From contig JASGCC010000081.1 of assembly GCA_030067915.1 (NCBI GenBank), positions 682,001 through 746,000 on the forward strand: 64,000 nt of DNA, in the 5' to 3' direction. The notes below the pieces were generated by a model. The model was not told the origin of the DNA. It did no database searches and worked only from the letters and a program-made list of their open reading frames with translations. The stretch is from Hydractinia echinata. Taxonomy: Eukaryota > Cnidaria > Hydrozoa > Anthoathecata > Hydractiniidae. This document shows positions 49,445 through 61,429 of this stretch, one piece after another. Made by a program: the position numbers and the translations under genes. Each line of letters opens with the position of its first letter. The first letter of the stretch is position 1.

Positions 49445-52400
49445 CTAAACACAAAAGCTAATTAAGAAATAAAACAGTTTTTAGCACGACACAGTCCATG
49501 AAAACTAAATATATCTTTTCAACTACCTAAAAAAATATTGATTTTCTGGTGCTATAGTTGGTACTTGTTTACTTCAAAGTAAACAAGTACTTTCAAGTAA
49601 ATTTATCATTAGCGCGTAATATACTCAAACTTAATTGGTTACATATTTTTTATTCATAGTGCATGTTTTAATATTCTGAGCGCAAAGAACTGCAAAATTC
49701 TTATAATAGTGGAAACAAGCGGACCTTAGGGACTTACTATTCAGCTTAGAGAAAAACAACACAAAAGAACGATTCATCTCTTAATTCCATTGAAACAATC
49801 CACGTTGTTAAGTGTTCTCGGCCACGATAAACGGTGTTTCATGTTTGATTGTGGACAGATCATAAAACGCTGAGCAGATGAGATATATCGAAAAGCGTAA
49901 GTGAAGGTTACAAATTGTTTTACGATAATATTAAAATTTTGAAATACATTTCGTAACTTCTTTAGATATTAAACCATTCAGTTTCCAATGCTTATACGCA
50001 CCATACAGTTAGTTTATATTTAAAAACTCAGCAAACACAGTTATTGAACATTTGGACACAGTGGAATCGCAGGTAATGAGTAAGTTGTTGATTTCCGCCA
50101 GCGAAGGCGGAATCTTTAAAATCGCCTGAGGAGATAGATAGAGATATAGAGAGATAGGTAGATAGATAGAGACAGCGCAGCTAGGCTGGACGCCCGAAAC
50201 TTATCCAGGCTAAAGCCTAAATCCTCGTTTTGACAGATTTTTTCTGAGAACGAGGCTAAAATGAGTTTTAAGTCAATAAGAATCCTAACAGTGCATCAAA
50301 TTGTTTTATTATCCAATGAACAACACTTTATTTTAAAGTTTATATGCTATCGAAAGTTAAAGCTCGTGCAGTGTATAATGAAGATCGTCTTATAATGCGC
50401 CATCTTTGATGTTATTAACGTTTCACTTTAATAATTACGTCATTTGCTTCTGTACAATTTTGCAAGCACGTAGACTAAAGCTATATTAAGCAGAACTAAT
50501 TAATTATTCATGAATTTTAATTTAAAGAGGAATTGTTGAGGCTGAATATTTTTGGTGAAAGATAATGTATTATAGCTAAAAAACCGTGACAAGTGTGTTA
50601 TAAAAGAAAAAATAAGTATATGTAGTCTGAAAATAACCTTTCGTAACTGATTATGTGAAAAAAATTTGCTTTAAAGATATTTTCAAAGTTGTTTTTCAGA
50701 GAAAAGGAGAAAATAAATAAATTTTCAACCTTGCCGTTGTTCTTATTTTGTTTTTATTGTTCATCAATTTTCAGGTTTATTATTTTTCTTTTAAAATTGT
50801 TCTTATATTTATTTGTAAAAACAGCAACCGAATAGTCTTCGTAATGAGGGAGTTTAAATAAATGTTTACTTGTTGTAAAAAACAAACGAAGTAGCGAAAA
50901 AAAAATATTTCAAAACGTGTATGCCTTACAACATATAAAGAAATGACTTAGTTTGATAACGAGAATAATTATCGTGAAGTAGATCTTCTGTCATTATATT
51001 TATTTATAAATACAACTAAATAATATTACAAGAGAGTATGGCGAAGAGATACATCTTAATAAAAACCAACCTGAATTTATTATTGTAGAAATAATAAAGA
51101 TATAACAGAAAACGTGATTTCCGTCATCATGTCAGTTGTCTATTGTCTACCACGAAATAACTGATTGTGTCTTTATAAGCACTACACCATCGCGCTATCA
51201 TAAAGGTCGTTTAAACTCACCTATTGAACTTTCTGTTGGTAACTGCAAAAATAATTTAGTACGTCACATTAATAAGTTTCTGTCATTTACTAACCTTTCT
51301 GTAATTAATAGCTGAATACGTCATGTCGGCAAAGATATTTATTTATTTCGAAATGATCTAAGCAGCACGAAAAAAGAAAAATTGATAAACAAATTATGGG
51401 AGTGAAAACCGTTTTTCTACTGCAGATATGTGGATAATGTTTTTTCTGCTTTTAGAAATGAAACTGATGCTAATTTATGTTTCGATTACATTAATTTGTT
51501 GGCCACTGTATGATCCACTTTTCTCGCATTCTATTCCAATTATGTTTCCATTGCTTCGCTTATAGTTCCACATTAAATTATTAACATAGTCAAAATCTTT
51601 ATTTGTTTTATCAGATCGTATTTTGAAAAAGTGGGATAGACTGGACGAACACTGTTCTGAACACAACAATCTGAATTTTATGTGTTATGTTTAAAAAACG
51701 GGAAATAAAAAGGTGTGCTAATATTAGATTTAAAACTCTGTTTAGTTTTTAAAAAGAACTCCGATAGAAAAACGTCTTCCCCATTTTTACACAGTACTGT
51801 ATTATCGTGCAGAACTTTGTCACGGATGAAATTTAGACCGAAATAGATGACTAAGTACTTGTTATGGCATGTATGTTTTGAGTTCTAATATTTTTGATGC
51901 GATGAAAGTAAACCCAAAAATATTAAAATGGGAAATTATATGCATATTTTTTAGATTATGTCCTGAGTTTTTTTAGCTGTTTTTTTATGAATAGTTTTTT
52001 TCACGTTGAAAAGAGTTTCGACTTTGGATTATGATCATATGATTTTGATTAAAAAGATTATGCATAAAAATTCAGAATAATATCAACACTTTTAGCATTC
52101 GATACGAAAATACGCTTGTAATTTTTAAGTAGTTTTAACAACATCGTCCTGTGGCGTTGCACGAGCGTTGAATGAAGGTTGCGAATGAAAATCACAACAT
52201 TGCAACTTTGACGTTCAAAAAACACTATAATGGCGTTAAAATAACATCGCTGCAATGAGAAACTGGTGTATTTGTTGAACAAAAAGAATTCAAGTGTCAA
52301 CGTATACTGCATAAAGTAGTCATACCATACATTAAAAAAATAATAGGGAATCAAAAGCAACACATACAGGTTAATTTTGTTTAATTAAAAATTATCAAAG

Positions 52401-52865
52401 TCGTAGGCAAATAATTGTGTTAATAAAGATCCAGGATATCATCACGATTAAAAAGACAGGTTCTGTAGTGACAAATCCGAGCTGGGAAACTACATTACAA
52501 TATTCTGCACTGAACTGCACATTTGCTTCATTACAGGAAAGAATTCAAATATTTTCTTTTTTAAACAAAAAGAGTGCTTACATTCACTATTCTAGATTAG
52601 TCATATGGCTTCTTATTAAAATCGAAAAAGTTGTTGCAGCTAATTCGCTATCTTCGTGACAATACTTCTTTATAGCCATATGTTAAGGCAATAAGATGCA
52701 ATGACCTTAACTTTTGTTGGTGCTTATTCTTTTTTTAAAACTCTTTCTAAACGTATTTGTAGTAAAAATATTGCGACGAAAAGCAACGGAACGCGCGAAT
52801 CGTTTGAATTCTTTATATTAATTTTTCCAACAAAAAAAAGAATAATTCAAAGAAGTAAAAAAACT
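49445..52865. other. Spacer between genes E and F
   Basis: A GATA-type microsatellite lies at about 50130-50172, and a CCGCCAGCGAAGGCGG hairpin at about 50096-50111. A 64-codon minus-strand frame at 51475-51669 contains FDYVNN and a SGSYSGQ end; it could be a tail exon of a lost receptor but has no paralogue here. No other gene supported. Confidence 0.4.
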
Positions 52866-55800
52866 TTAAGGATCGGAGTTATAATAGATGCAGTTCTTTA
52901 CATTCTTTGTTTTCATTTCTGTACATTCCCTTGAATTATCTGTTATTTTTAAATCAGCGTATTCATCAGATGTTGTTGCTTGCAACTTAAGGTCTGTATA
53001 AGTTGACGACATTAGTTCATCCATTTTACTTCTTGTAGCGTCTGGTAGAATGACATCCGCATCTGTTTCTTTAGTATTCGGAACTTCATAAATTGATTTT
53101 TCTGTGTCAACTGCATTGCAGTGTTCTGTAGGTTTTGTTTTTACTGTTTGCTGATTTTTCCTATGTTTAGATCCACTAACAATTACTCCTATATAACAAA
53201 AATAGAACTGTTTTCAAGTGGGAAGAATAACAGGCATAAACAGTATGTATGTTTAAACATTCACAGTATTGGTGCCAAATGACGAAAAATTGATTCATTA
53301 ATTTTTGATTTCTTAAATTGCGCATAACTTCTCTATATATAGTTTTTCTCCGGTGAAAACAAGTTGATTTTATATGAAAGAGCTTAAAAATTTATTTATG
53401 AATCTTTTATGCCAAAGTATTCGGGGAGCATGGTGGAGCCTCCACATAGCTCAGCAAGAAATAGGGTTAAGAGTACAAAATATTAGTTTAATTTTATAAA
53501 AAGGAGTGAGTAAAACATTTTTATTTAAATTCGTTTGCAATAGCTAAGGGTGCTCTACACCCTTATGTCAAGCCATTCAAAAGGCTTTGTTTTGCGAAAC
53601 AAGACAGACTGGTAAAGTGAATAAAGATTTATGGTGAGTGAGAAAAAATGTACATAGTCATACTGACCTTTGCACTTTAAAATGAGAAAAACGACAATAA
53701 CCAACATCATTGCAACAGCCAGGCTGATAGAAGCTGTGATTAAAATAGTGTTCATGCTATCTACAAAAGTAAATATACAACTAAATACAATGAAGATATC
53801 ACACGCTAAAAAAATATACCCAAAGAAGAAAATTCCTAAGACACAATAATTCGCGAAAGCGATAGTGCTTATGCTTAGAAAACTGGCGTAGTGGAACAAA
53901 GGTTAATATAATATGGACCAAAAACCATGAAGAAAATACATATCGTACATATGTTTCAAGAAACAAAAGAAACGTCTGTGCATAGGTGGTGTAGTAATTA
54001 TGTGATCAATTTTTTAGAGTCTAAACATGCTTAAAGCTTAGCAAATATTCTAATTTTCTGCTTCTAAAAAGCTTTAAATGTCTGTATATTTTAGGCACGA
54101 GAGTCGTCGACTTAAAAAAAGACAAAAATAACACAATTTGATACGAAATTACAAAAATAACATAATTTGATACGAAATTTATCGACATTTTAGAAAATAT
54201 ACTTTTATTTACTTTATCCCGCAGTTTAGGAAATATAGACTCTATTCTTAACATGAGTAAGTAATAGGTGTTTCACATTTCTTTAACAGATTGCAGTACG
54301 GAATCATTTTTGGGCAGGATTTTCGTACGACCATTGTTTTGGGAGCTTATGATTTAAAAATATGTATCTAACTTATTTCTGTTGTAATTAGGAAGAGCAT
54401 AAAGTATTATAACCAATTAGATTACCTCGTAGTTTTGAATCATGGCGTAATAAAGCTTTACGACTTCTTTGAAAGATTTTATCCATTGCTATAGTTGACT
54501 TTTTCCCAACGTTCCCTTTATACGAGCTCCAAATGCTAACATTGAAGCTTTCCTTTACATTGCAAATTGTTAAGTATGTGTTTAAAGTATTGTAAATATG
54601 TCCTTTGTAATCCACTTGCAAATGGTGGGTAACGGCACATTTTCCAGTATCTTCAACATACCAAACAAATTGAATACAGCTACGATTGTACGCATAAAAT
54701 GGACTTATTGATACTGGTGAAGGCGAGACTGTAATAGTGCAATAAATCAATATGTTATTTTTATGAAAAAACAATTTAATATTAATAGATATTGAATGAT
54801 ACTTACAATTAACATCTAATTTATAACTTCTTTCAGCACTTCCCTCTCCATTAGCCGCTTTAAAGGTAATGTTTCTTCCACAGTATTTACGTTTTATAGG
54901 TCGTGTTTTAGAAACATAGCTGTATTGTTTTGTATCATCATCGATTAAAGTAGAATTAAACGATTTTTCGAATATAGCATCTTCTCCTAATTTCCATTTA
55001 ATTGTTGGTTGAGGATATCCGCATATATTATGTGTAAGTCTTAAAACCTCATTTTCGGTGACTTCGTAGTGTGATTTTAAATGATGAACACAAAACACCG
55101 GACTACCTATAAAAAGTTAAACAGTCATGTTAACAGCTGCTTATGTTCAATATTATCAGAAATTATAAAACTATCTATTGTTACACAATTAGTACTTTTT
55201 TAATTATTTGATTCTTGTGCTGACTGTAATCAGGAAGCAAAGAAACGCAATCAAAAATCAAAAATTGCAGTTTCTTTATTTTAATAAAATCCTATACCTA
55301 ATTATTTAAAATATCCCTTCATTGCAGGTCATTCCAATTTTGTATTCACACACGAATCATGCAAGAGCACGATTTTGTGTTTTTCTGAAACACCTGGTCT
55401 GTAAATACAATATAAAAAGCACTATACCTACGACGATCATGTTAAATGTGCTAGTAGTAGATGGATTTAAACCTGTCTTGAAATGAAAAGACAAGGTTTC
55501 ATTGTAACGAACATCTTCTAGGTGGATTATAAATAAAGGTAGCAAATCCAGGTATCGTATTGATAATCTGTTTCCAAATAATTCGTCTTGCTTTGGATAT
55601 TTTCGAGAATAATTGACAATACCAGAGGACAACATAAATCTCTGCTCTGGCTTTTCCAAATCAGTGGAAATGTAAAAAATATATTTTTCTTCTCTAATAG
55701 GCCATTGCATAGAAAAAGTTGAACCGACAGTCACTGTAACATTGTTGGTAACGTTACGTTCGCCTGCATTATGAACTAAACGAAAAATATAAATCATCGG

Positions 55801-56609
55801 GGCAAAAAGATTTTACAAAGGGCAATATAGGCAGTCAGAGTATACAAAAAAAATAGGATCAAAATAACAACTACTTTTTTATTAGCTTATCAATTGTTAT
55901 TACAATCCTGTTTATAGAAAGTTGGAAATGGTAGTTTTGTGACTTGAAATGTACAAATGGCATCAGGTGGTAAATTCTACTATTTGGTAGAGGCATATGA
56001 CTTGTAGACAGTCTACACAATTGCTTGGTACAACTTCACAATTTCACAGTTTTTCGCATTAATACATTGTCGACAACGAGGCCTTACAATAGTGCGAAAA
56101 TTGAAATATGCTATTGCGCTGTCGTTAGCATCAATTAGCATGGTTAAAAATGTTAAATATATACAAATAATCTAGTCATCTCAAGGATGGTTTCTATCAG
56201 GCGAAACATTTGCATGTACTAAAAATACTCTTTAGGGAAAAACAAATTTGGATGCTATTCACAGTCTACAGCACCTTACGAAAACGGCCACTTGCGGGGC
56301 ATAAACCTTTCTCCGCTTAGTCCAGTTATATCAAAATGTATTTAAACATTAATATGGACATTTTTCTTGAGTTTCCTCAAATATGCCACTGCGATACATG
56401 AACCCAAGAAAAAAAACAAGAAAAGTTGCGTTAAATTAAGAGGTTAGGTAACCAGTTCGATTGTTGTAAATTTATTTGCATAATTTCATTTTATCACTTT
56501 ATAACATATTTAAATATTTAAAAAAGGACATGCAGCACTTACCCAAGCCACTCATTAAAAACAAGATTAAGAAGGAATAAAAAACTTCACCCTTGTGTAT
56601 TGTACTCAT
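52866..56609 (-). CDS. Alr-like receptor gene F, complete
   Basis: Six phase-1 exons: signal peptide 56543-56609, D1 55428-55775, D2 54807-55106, D3 54426-54728, TM 53668-53760, tail 52866-53188. They total 1434 nt, 477 residues. The signal is about 1-22 with a SFLILFLMSGLG core. D1 (23-138) has TVGSTFSMQW, LFGNRLS and LEDVRYNETLSF. D2 (139-238) has NICGYPQPTIKW and KYCGRNITF. D3 (239-339) has SCIQFVW, EDTGKC and YLTICN and ends in a basic Arg/Lys linker. The TM helix is about 347-365. The tail has SIYEVP, then YTDL-x9-YADL, and ends with CIYYN. It is more divergent from D and E than they are from each other, and D1 is the most diverged part. A cell-surface recognition role is inferred from architecture. 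Confidence 0.87.
56543..56609 (-). CDS. Gene F signal-peptide exon
   Basis: A 67-bp first exon: ATG 56607-56609, a short basic N-terminus (STIHKGE), a hydrophobic core, then a Gly-rich end at the donor GG/GTAAGT, phase 1. Unrelated in sequence to the signal exons of genes C and D. Confidence 0.8.
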
Positions 56610-58489
56610 CTTGTTAGTTGTGTATTCTTTATGATAAATTTTTTTATGTAATTGAATTAAAAATTTTTTTGTCATCAAGGATGTGGTGTAAGGTCACCTA
56701 CTGACATTTTTTGTAATTACGGAAATAATTTATTGCCACAAATTTGTGAATCGCAATCGCCCACTGGCATTTTCTGTATTTTCACAAACCAGTTGTTAAA
56801 AAACCAACTAAACATAAAATAATAATGCACAATAAGTTATTTGTAAAAATAAAAAGCCTTAGTACCTTTTGCACCGTTCAACAGGGTAGTTCTGTTACCA
56901 ACACTTAAAAACTTATAATTTACGTACTGCCACACTAGACTGGTACCCTTTCGTGCGTCACTAGTCTTGGTAGTAAAAACGGCGACAAAAAAGGAGCCTA
57001 TTTTAAAGTTACACCGGCAAAAGCTGTAGAGCAATTAAGCATATAATATTAGGTAAGATGTAATTCAATTTTTTAGGATATTAACTCTATTATTACCAAC
57101 CTTTAAAATTTAAGAATGTGTCCAAGTGGGCTAAATACAGAACGCATGACCGATAAACACCATGACAGGTTTGTTCAGCTTGTCTCGCGTGTTACAAGTC
57201 TTTACGAGGTTCATTTTGCTAAACTACTTTTCTTTCTCTATGTTGTAGAAGTTACAATTTTCTTTAGAAAGCAAATTATTTAAGTCCTGAAAAATGCTGA
57301 AGTTTTAAGTTTAAGCATTTAACCGAACATTACCAGAATACTTGTTTTAATTTGGTCAGGTTGGTCTAAAGTACATGCTTTGCTTTTTTTATCGTAACAA
57401 TGAGAATGCCTGTGCAATGTGTGCAGTTTTCTTTCATCAAATAGAGATGAACTTCTACGTAGTTATGTAATATTACTTAATGCCGGTGGAATAGAAGGTA
57501 ATTATATGTCTCATTAATCATCCTAATTATAAGTTCACGGAACATTAATGGTAGATACCTATTTAACTTTGCAGATCGAATTTGAGTAATCTCTAAAATC
57601 GCCTTGCGAGCTTCGCCCAAGTTCATGGTATTTAGGCCAAACACTGTAGTGATTCTCGCTTACTGGCATTTAAAACAATAAAAATAAATATTTTAGTAGT
57701 CAGAACATTTGTCTCATAACCTTAACGTTTCTTAAGTAGCCAGTGGCATGGCGTGGGTCATAAGTGACACAATGCTTAGTTGCTAAAACTTGGCATATTA
57801 GTAGAAGTTCATAGTACAAAAAGATTCCAGGTAACAAATAATTTTATTGAATTTATTCAGATCGGACATAACGTCATATTTGTACGTACGTTTCTTATTT
57901 TAACGAACAAGATAAAAGAACCGTTTTTGACGGATTATTGATGTCCGTGTCATTAAATATATTACATGTTTGGAACATGACATTTAAAGTTGTTTGAGGT
58001 AAGGAAAACAATGTAATGCCGTCATAGGAGTCACAAATAACGTCATTTTGCTGAAACAATATATGGTTATAGAACCAATACTAATAACAGAAACAATAAC
58101 GCATCACAGCACTTTATGAAATTCGCAAAAATGTAGTTTTATTCTACTCCCATTCAAACGTTTCTCTGAATGCCGCACACTTTTTTCAGTTGGAAATCTA
58201 AAAGCGACAGGTGGAGCAATAATAATGCTCGCCACACGTTTGTGATCCGCGTAGAGAAAAATTGGCTTTAGTCACCATGAAGAAAACAACTTTCCAATCC
58301 ATACAAGTTGCGAAAGTTTATCCCTTTGTGTTTAGATATCCTACAGCCGTGTAAGCTACATTACAAGAAAAGTACCAAAATAAATCTAATTTGTACAATC
58401 ATATTGAATACTAATTGATACACGTTGTTCAATTACAGTAGTGGATTAAATAAGGTTGAAATTTATCCCAAAATATTAGCGTGTATTGT
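56610..58489. other. 5' flank of gene F
   Basis: AT-rich, no supported gene. No similarity to the promoter blocks of genes C and D was seen. Confidence 0.35.
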
Positions 58490-58600
58490 TTACTTCACAT
58501 CGTTTAACTCAATTTCGGCATTTTGTTTTGAATCGTCAGTCGTTGTTGCCAGGTCAGCATACAAACTCGGTTTTATTGCGTGCAAAGTGGTAATGGTACC
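58490..58600 (-). pseudogene. Orphan Alr-like tail-exon relic
   Basis: Encodes HAIKPSLYADL, then about nine residues, then QNAEIELNDVK and a stop. This aligns with the tail end of gene A (HAIKPSVYTDL...QYAEIEMNDVK). The last tyrosine has become Asn. The 5' part of the exon is replaced by a poly-C/CCATCCCCC-rich stretch (about 58605-58625). No TM or Ig exons lie near it. Its kinship is with the plus-strand left array although it lies in the minus-strand array. Confidence 0.75.
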
Positions 58601-60756
58601 ATCCGCCCCCCCCCCCATCCCCCAATGAGAATAAGAAAGGACAAACACTATGACAATGAAATTTGGCATAGTATCTAAGCAAACTAAAAGATGTGATTTC
58701 ATATTAAAAAATTTATGCCAACGTTATCTCTTTAATAATACCCGTATTCCATCAGTCTGTGTGTCCGCAAAAGCCGCGTTCTGTTACGAAATCACGAAAT
58801 TTTATAAATACGCACGAAAAGTACGCACTGTAACCGCGCACTTTTGAAAAGACTCCATTTTATTATCTCGCTCTTGGCGTGTTGCACAGTTTCCAAAACC
58901 AACCAATCAACGAGCCTTATTACACAGACTCTATTGTTTCTTTAAAATTTGCCCTGGGTTGCTGTCAGTTTGCAACGTTGGAAAAATATTGCCTTCCGGC
59001 CAAAGAGAAGTGAACGGACTGAAGATTAGCAAGAAGACCAAGCAAGGTGTCAAGGGGAGTTTCTTTACTATAATTTGCATCGTTTCTTGCTGTTTTATAC
59101 TTCTGAGAACTGCAGATACGTATGCAAAAAACTCACAATAATTTTATCCCATTCAGGCTGTTAATATTATTCCAAAACGCCACAAAAATTTTGCGTTCCG
59201 CTAAGTGTTAAAAAGACAATAACATTAGATGTCCCGCATTTATCAGATCCTGTTGTTAAAAATTTTCTCATTGCTTATATCGATTTTAATTGCAATAAAA
59301 TTAATTTTTACACGATTAACAATCGTTTGAATACAGGTACTGCACAATTAAGTCAAGAAATGACTAAAATGTTTGTATCCCGCTAAGTGTCAATTTTACC
59401 AAAGTCTGTTGTAGTCAAAATCCGGACTTAGTGGGACACGGTCAAACCTCCCTAAACCATGTTCTATGCACTTAATTGGTAATATTATGCCTTAAATACC
59501 AAGATTTTCGTGTCTCGCTATGTGTTCAAAAAATACATACTCGTGTCCCGCTAGGTGCCTTGCGGTAACAACAACAGCAGCTGAAGTAACAACAACAGCA
59601 ATAACGGCGGCTGCAGCAACAACAGCGGTGACTGCAGCAACAACAACGCCCGCTGCACCACCAACAAAGCCCACTGCAGCAACAACAACAACAGCTGAAT
59701 TGGAGCGAGATGGTCTCAATGATGTGAGGTCCACTTTCATTACCATCCTTTATAACTTCTATCTCTCTCGTATATTGTCATCACATTATTGCAGAAAAAG
59801 TTTTAGTCTCAATATATTAATATGTTATTTTCTCTATTTTAGAATCTATCCTTTCGAGCATATCTGTGGTACTGCAGAAATAATCCAGGGCAATTAATAA
59901 ATAGCTGACACAAACGTGAAGACAATTGAGTGGCAAACGATCAATCAATGACGTCAGGGGTGACTTGTGGACACACCTAAAAAATTCATATAAAAGTTTA
60001 TATACTTATTCACATTAAATATGCCGTGTTTCCTTTAAAGTTTTTTCTTGCTTTCTTAGAACCAATATAATCGGCTTTCCGTATTTAACTTCATTCTTAT
60101 TGAATATGCGGTGTGTGGTGCGGCATACTGCCAGCTGTGGGTGTAACTTTTATTGGAGTTCACCAATTCGTCGGGGTTTAGGGTTTTAAGTTCCTAAAAG
60201 ATGATTGTAGGTGTACTCCAGTCAAATATGCATGCATTATATATCACCATATAATTTGCTTTTTGACGTCAACAGAGCGCCTATAAATTAATTATTACCG
60301 GGACAAACTGATCAGTCCAAAAAGTTTAAAGGTAACTTAACAACTACATCTCCATTCAACGATTTTTATTATACTACGAAAAACGTCCTTGATCGACAAT
60401 TTTAACAATATTTCCCATCGTCCAACATAGCATAGCTTAAATAAACTGTATAAATTAAAACAAGTAGTCTCAATGCAAGTTATTATTTCGCTTACCTATA
60501 TGGTGCTTGAAAGTTACTGCAAATAATAAAATGTAACACAAGAAAACACTCTCATATGAAGGTAAATGCTATCATAGTACTTTTTCAACTTTTATACGCG
60601 CAAAACAAATATGTAGTCATCAAATCCCTGGACTGTATGCTGTAACTTATTCGTGACGTTAGGTAAATACTGAAGTCAACAAACTTGGGCTTTATTATAA
60701 TATTGTAATTTGGAGTCTGTTACATATTTATTTATTAACTACGTAATATCTAAACA
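58601..60756. other. Repeat-bearing spacer with Thr/Ala codon-repeat frame
   Basis: A CCCGCTAAGTGT-like motif recurs at about 59200, 59378, 59512 and 59545 and inverted at 59426. From about 59566 to 59700 an (AAC/AGC)-type repeat encodes Thr and Ala in a plus frame (59520-59897). It might be a mucin-like exon but has no signal or other domain. A sequence at 58735-58810 containing GTCTGTGTGTCCGCAAAAG recurs at 43680. Confidence 0.35.
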
Positions 60757-61271
60757 CTAGTCGAAGAGGCCCGTGGAGAAATGAACTTAGCCAGATGGAC
60801 AATGGAAAAATAGATTGTTTTAGATGTTTGCAAACGTCTGTAGTGCAGATCAAAATAATGTATAGGATCATATGTTTTCGAGGAACGCCACCTAAACACA
60901 ATAGTGGTTAAAGGTTTTTTGATGACGTCATCAACCCGTTTATTCCAAAACGGATTCAGGGACCTAGGTTTTTAAAATTTACCCAAATTTGTCACAGGTG
61001 GTGCCTAGTGACCCACGCGGTGAGAAATCATTGACGTCACCACCTTGTTTCCAAGTTATTTCGCCTCAAATGTTTAAATGCACTGCAATGGTTTCATTAA
61101 TTTAATATGGGATATTGACGTTAAAGTAGTGCTTTTAACGTCGCGCCGTAACTTCAGAAAATTTAACATTTGAGACATACCTTTTTCGGCAACATCAAAT
61201 GAAAATAGACACATCCACTTTGCCTGTTACAGACACACACACAGACACACTTAGCGTATTAATATAAGAGA
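60757..61271 (-). mobile_element. Non-autonomous Helitron copy
   Basis: CTAG at 60757-60760 after A, degraded hairpin (GTGGAGAAATGAAC), an internal deletion relative to the copy at 4763, a GATGACGTCATC palindrome, and the terminus GTATTAATATAAGAGA at 61271. Confidence 0.75.
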
Positions 61272-61399
61272 CTAGACGTTAACCCAAGGAAGAATCCACG
61301 GGGTCGCCCGTCCTTTATATATTGCATTTCGTGTCTCCGTAACAGAAAGACAAACAGACGCATGAACAGACAGACGGAATATGGTTATTATTAAAGAGA
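61272..61399 (-). mobile_element. Second Helitron abutting the first
   Basis: Starts CTAGACGTTAACC directly at the end of the preceding element and has an AATCCACGGGGTCGCCCGTCC segment, CGTAACAGAAAGACAAACAG and a TTATTATTAAAGAGA end. Same subfamily as 957-1066. Head-to-tail Helitron tandems are known from 5'-TC/3'-CTRR junctions. Confidence 0.6.
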
Positions 61400-61429
61400 A
61401 GCCGGGAAACCCGGCGTCGAGCCACAAGT

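Noticed and set aside
51475..51669. Extra receptor tail exon
   Set aside because: It has two tyrosines but neither the x9 spacing nor the YxxL motifs, and no TM exon nearby.
58490..58702. Complete 70-codon membrane protein
   Set aside because: The hydrophobic N-terminal part is intergenic sequence before a poly-C tract; only the C-terminal part is receptor-tail homology.
59520..59897. Thr/Ala-rich protein
   Set aside because: The frame comes from an AAC/AGC trinucleotide-like repeat and is open on the opposite strand as well; no other domain supports it.
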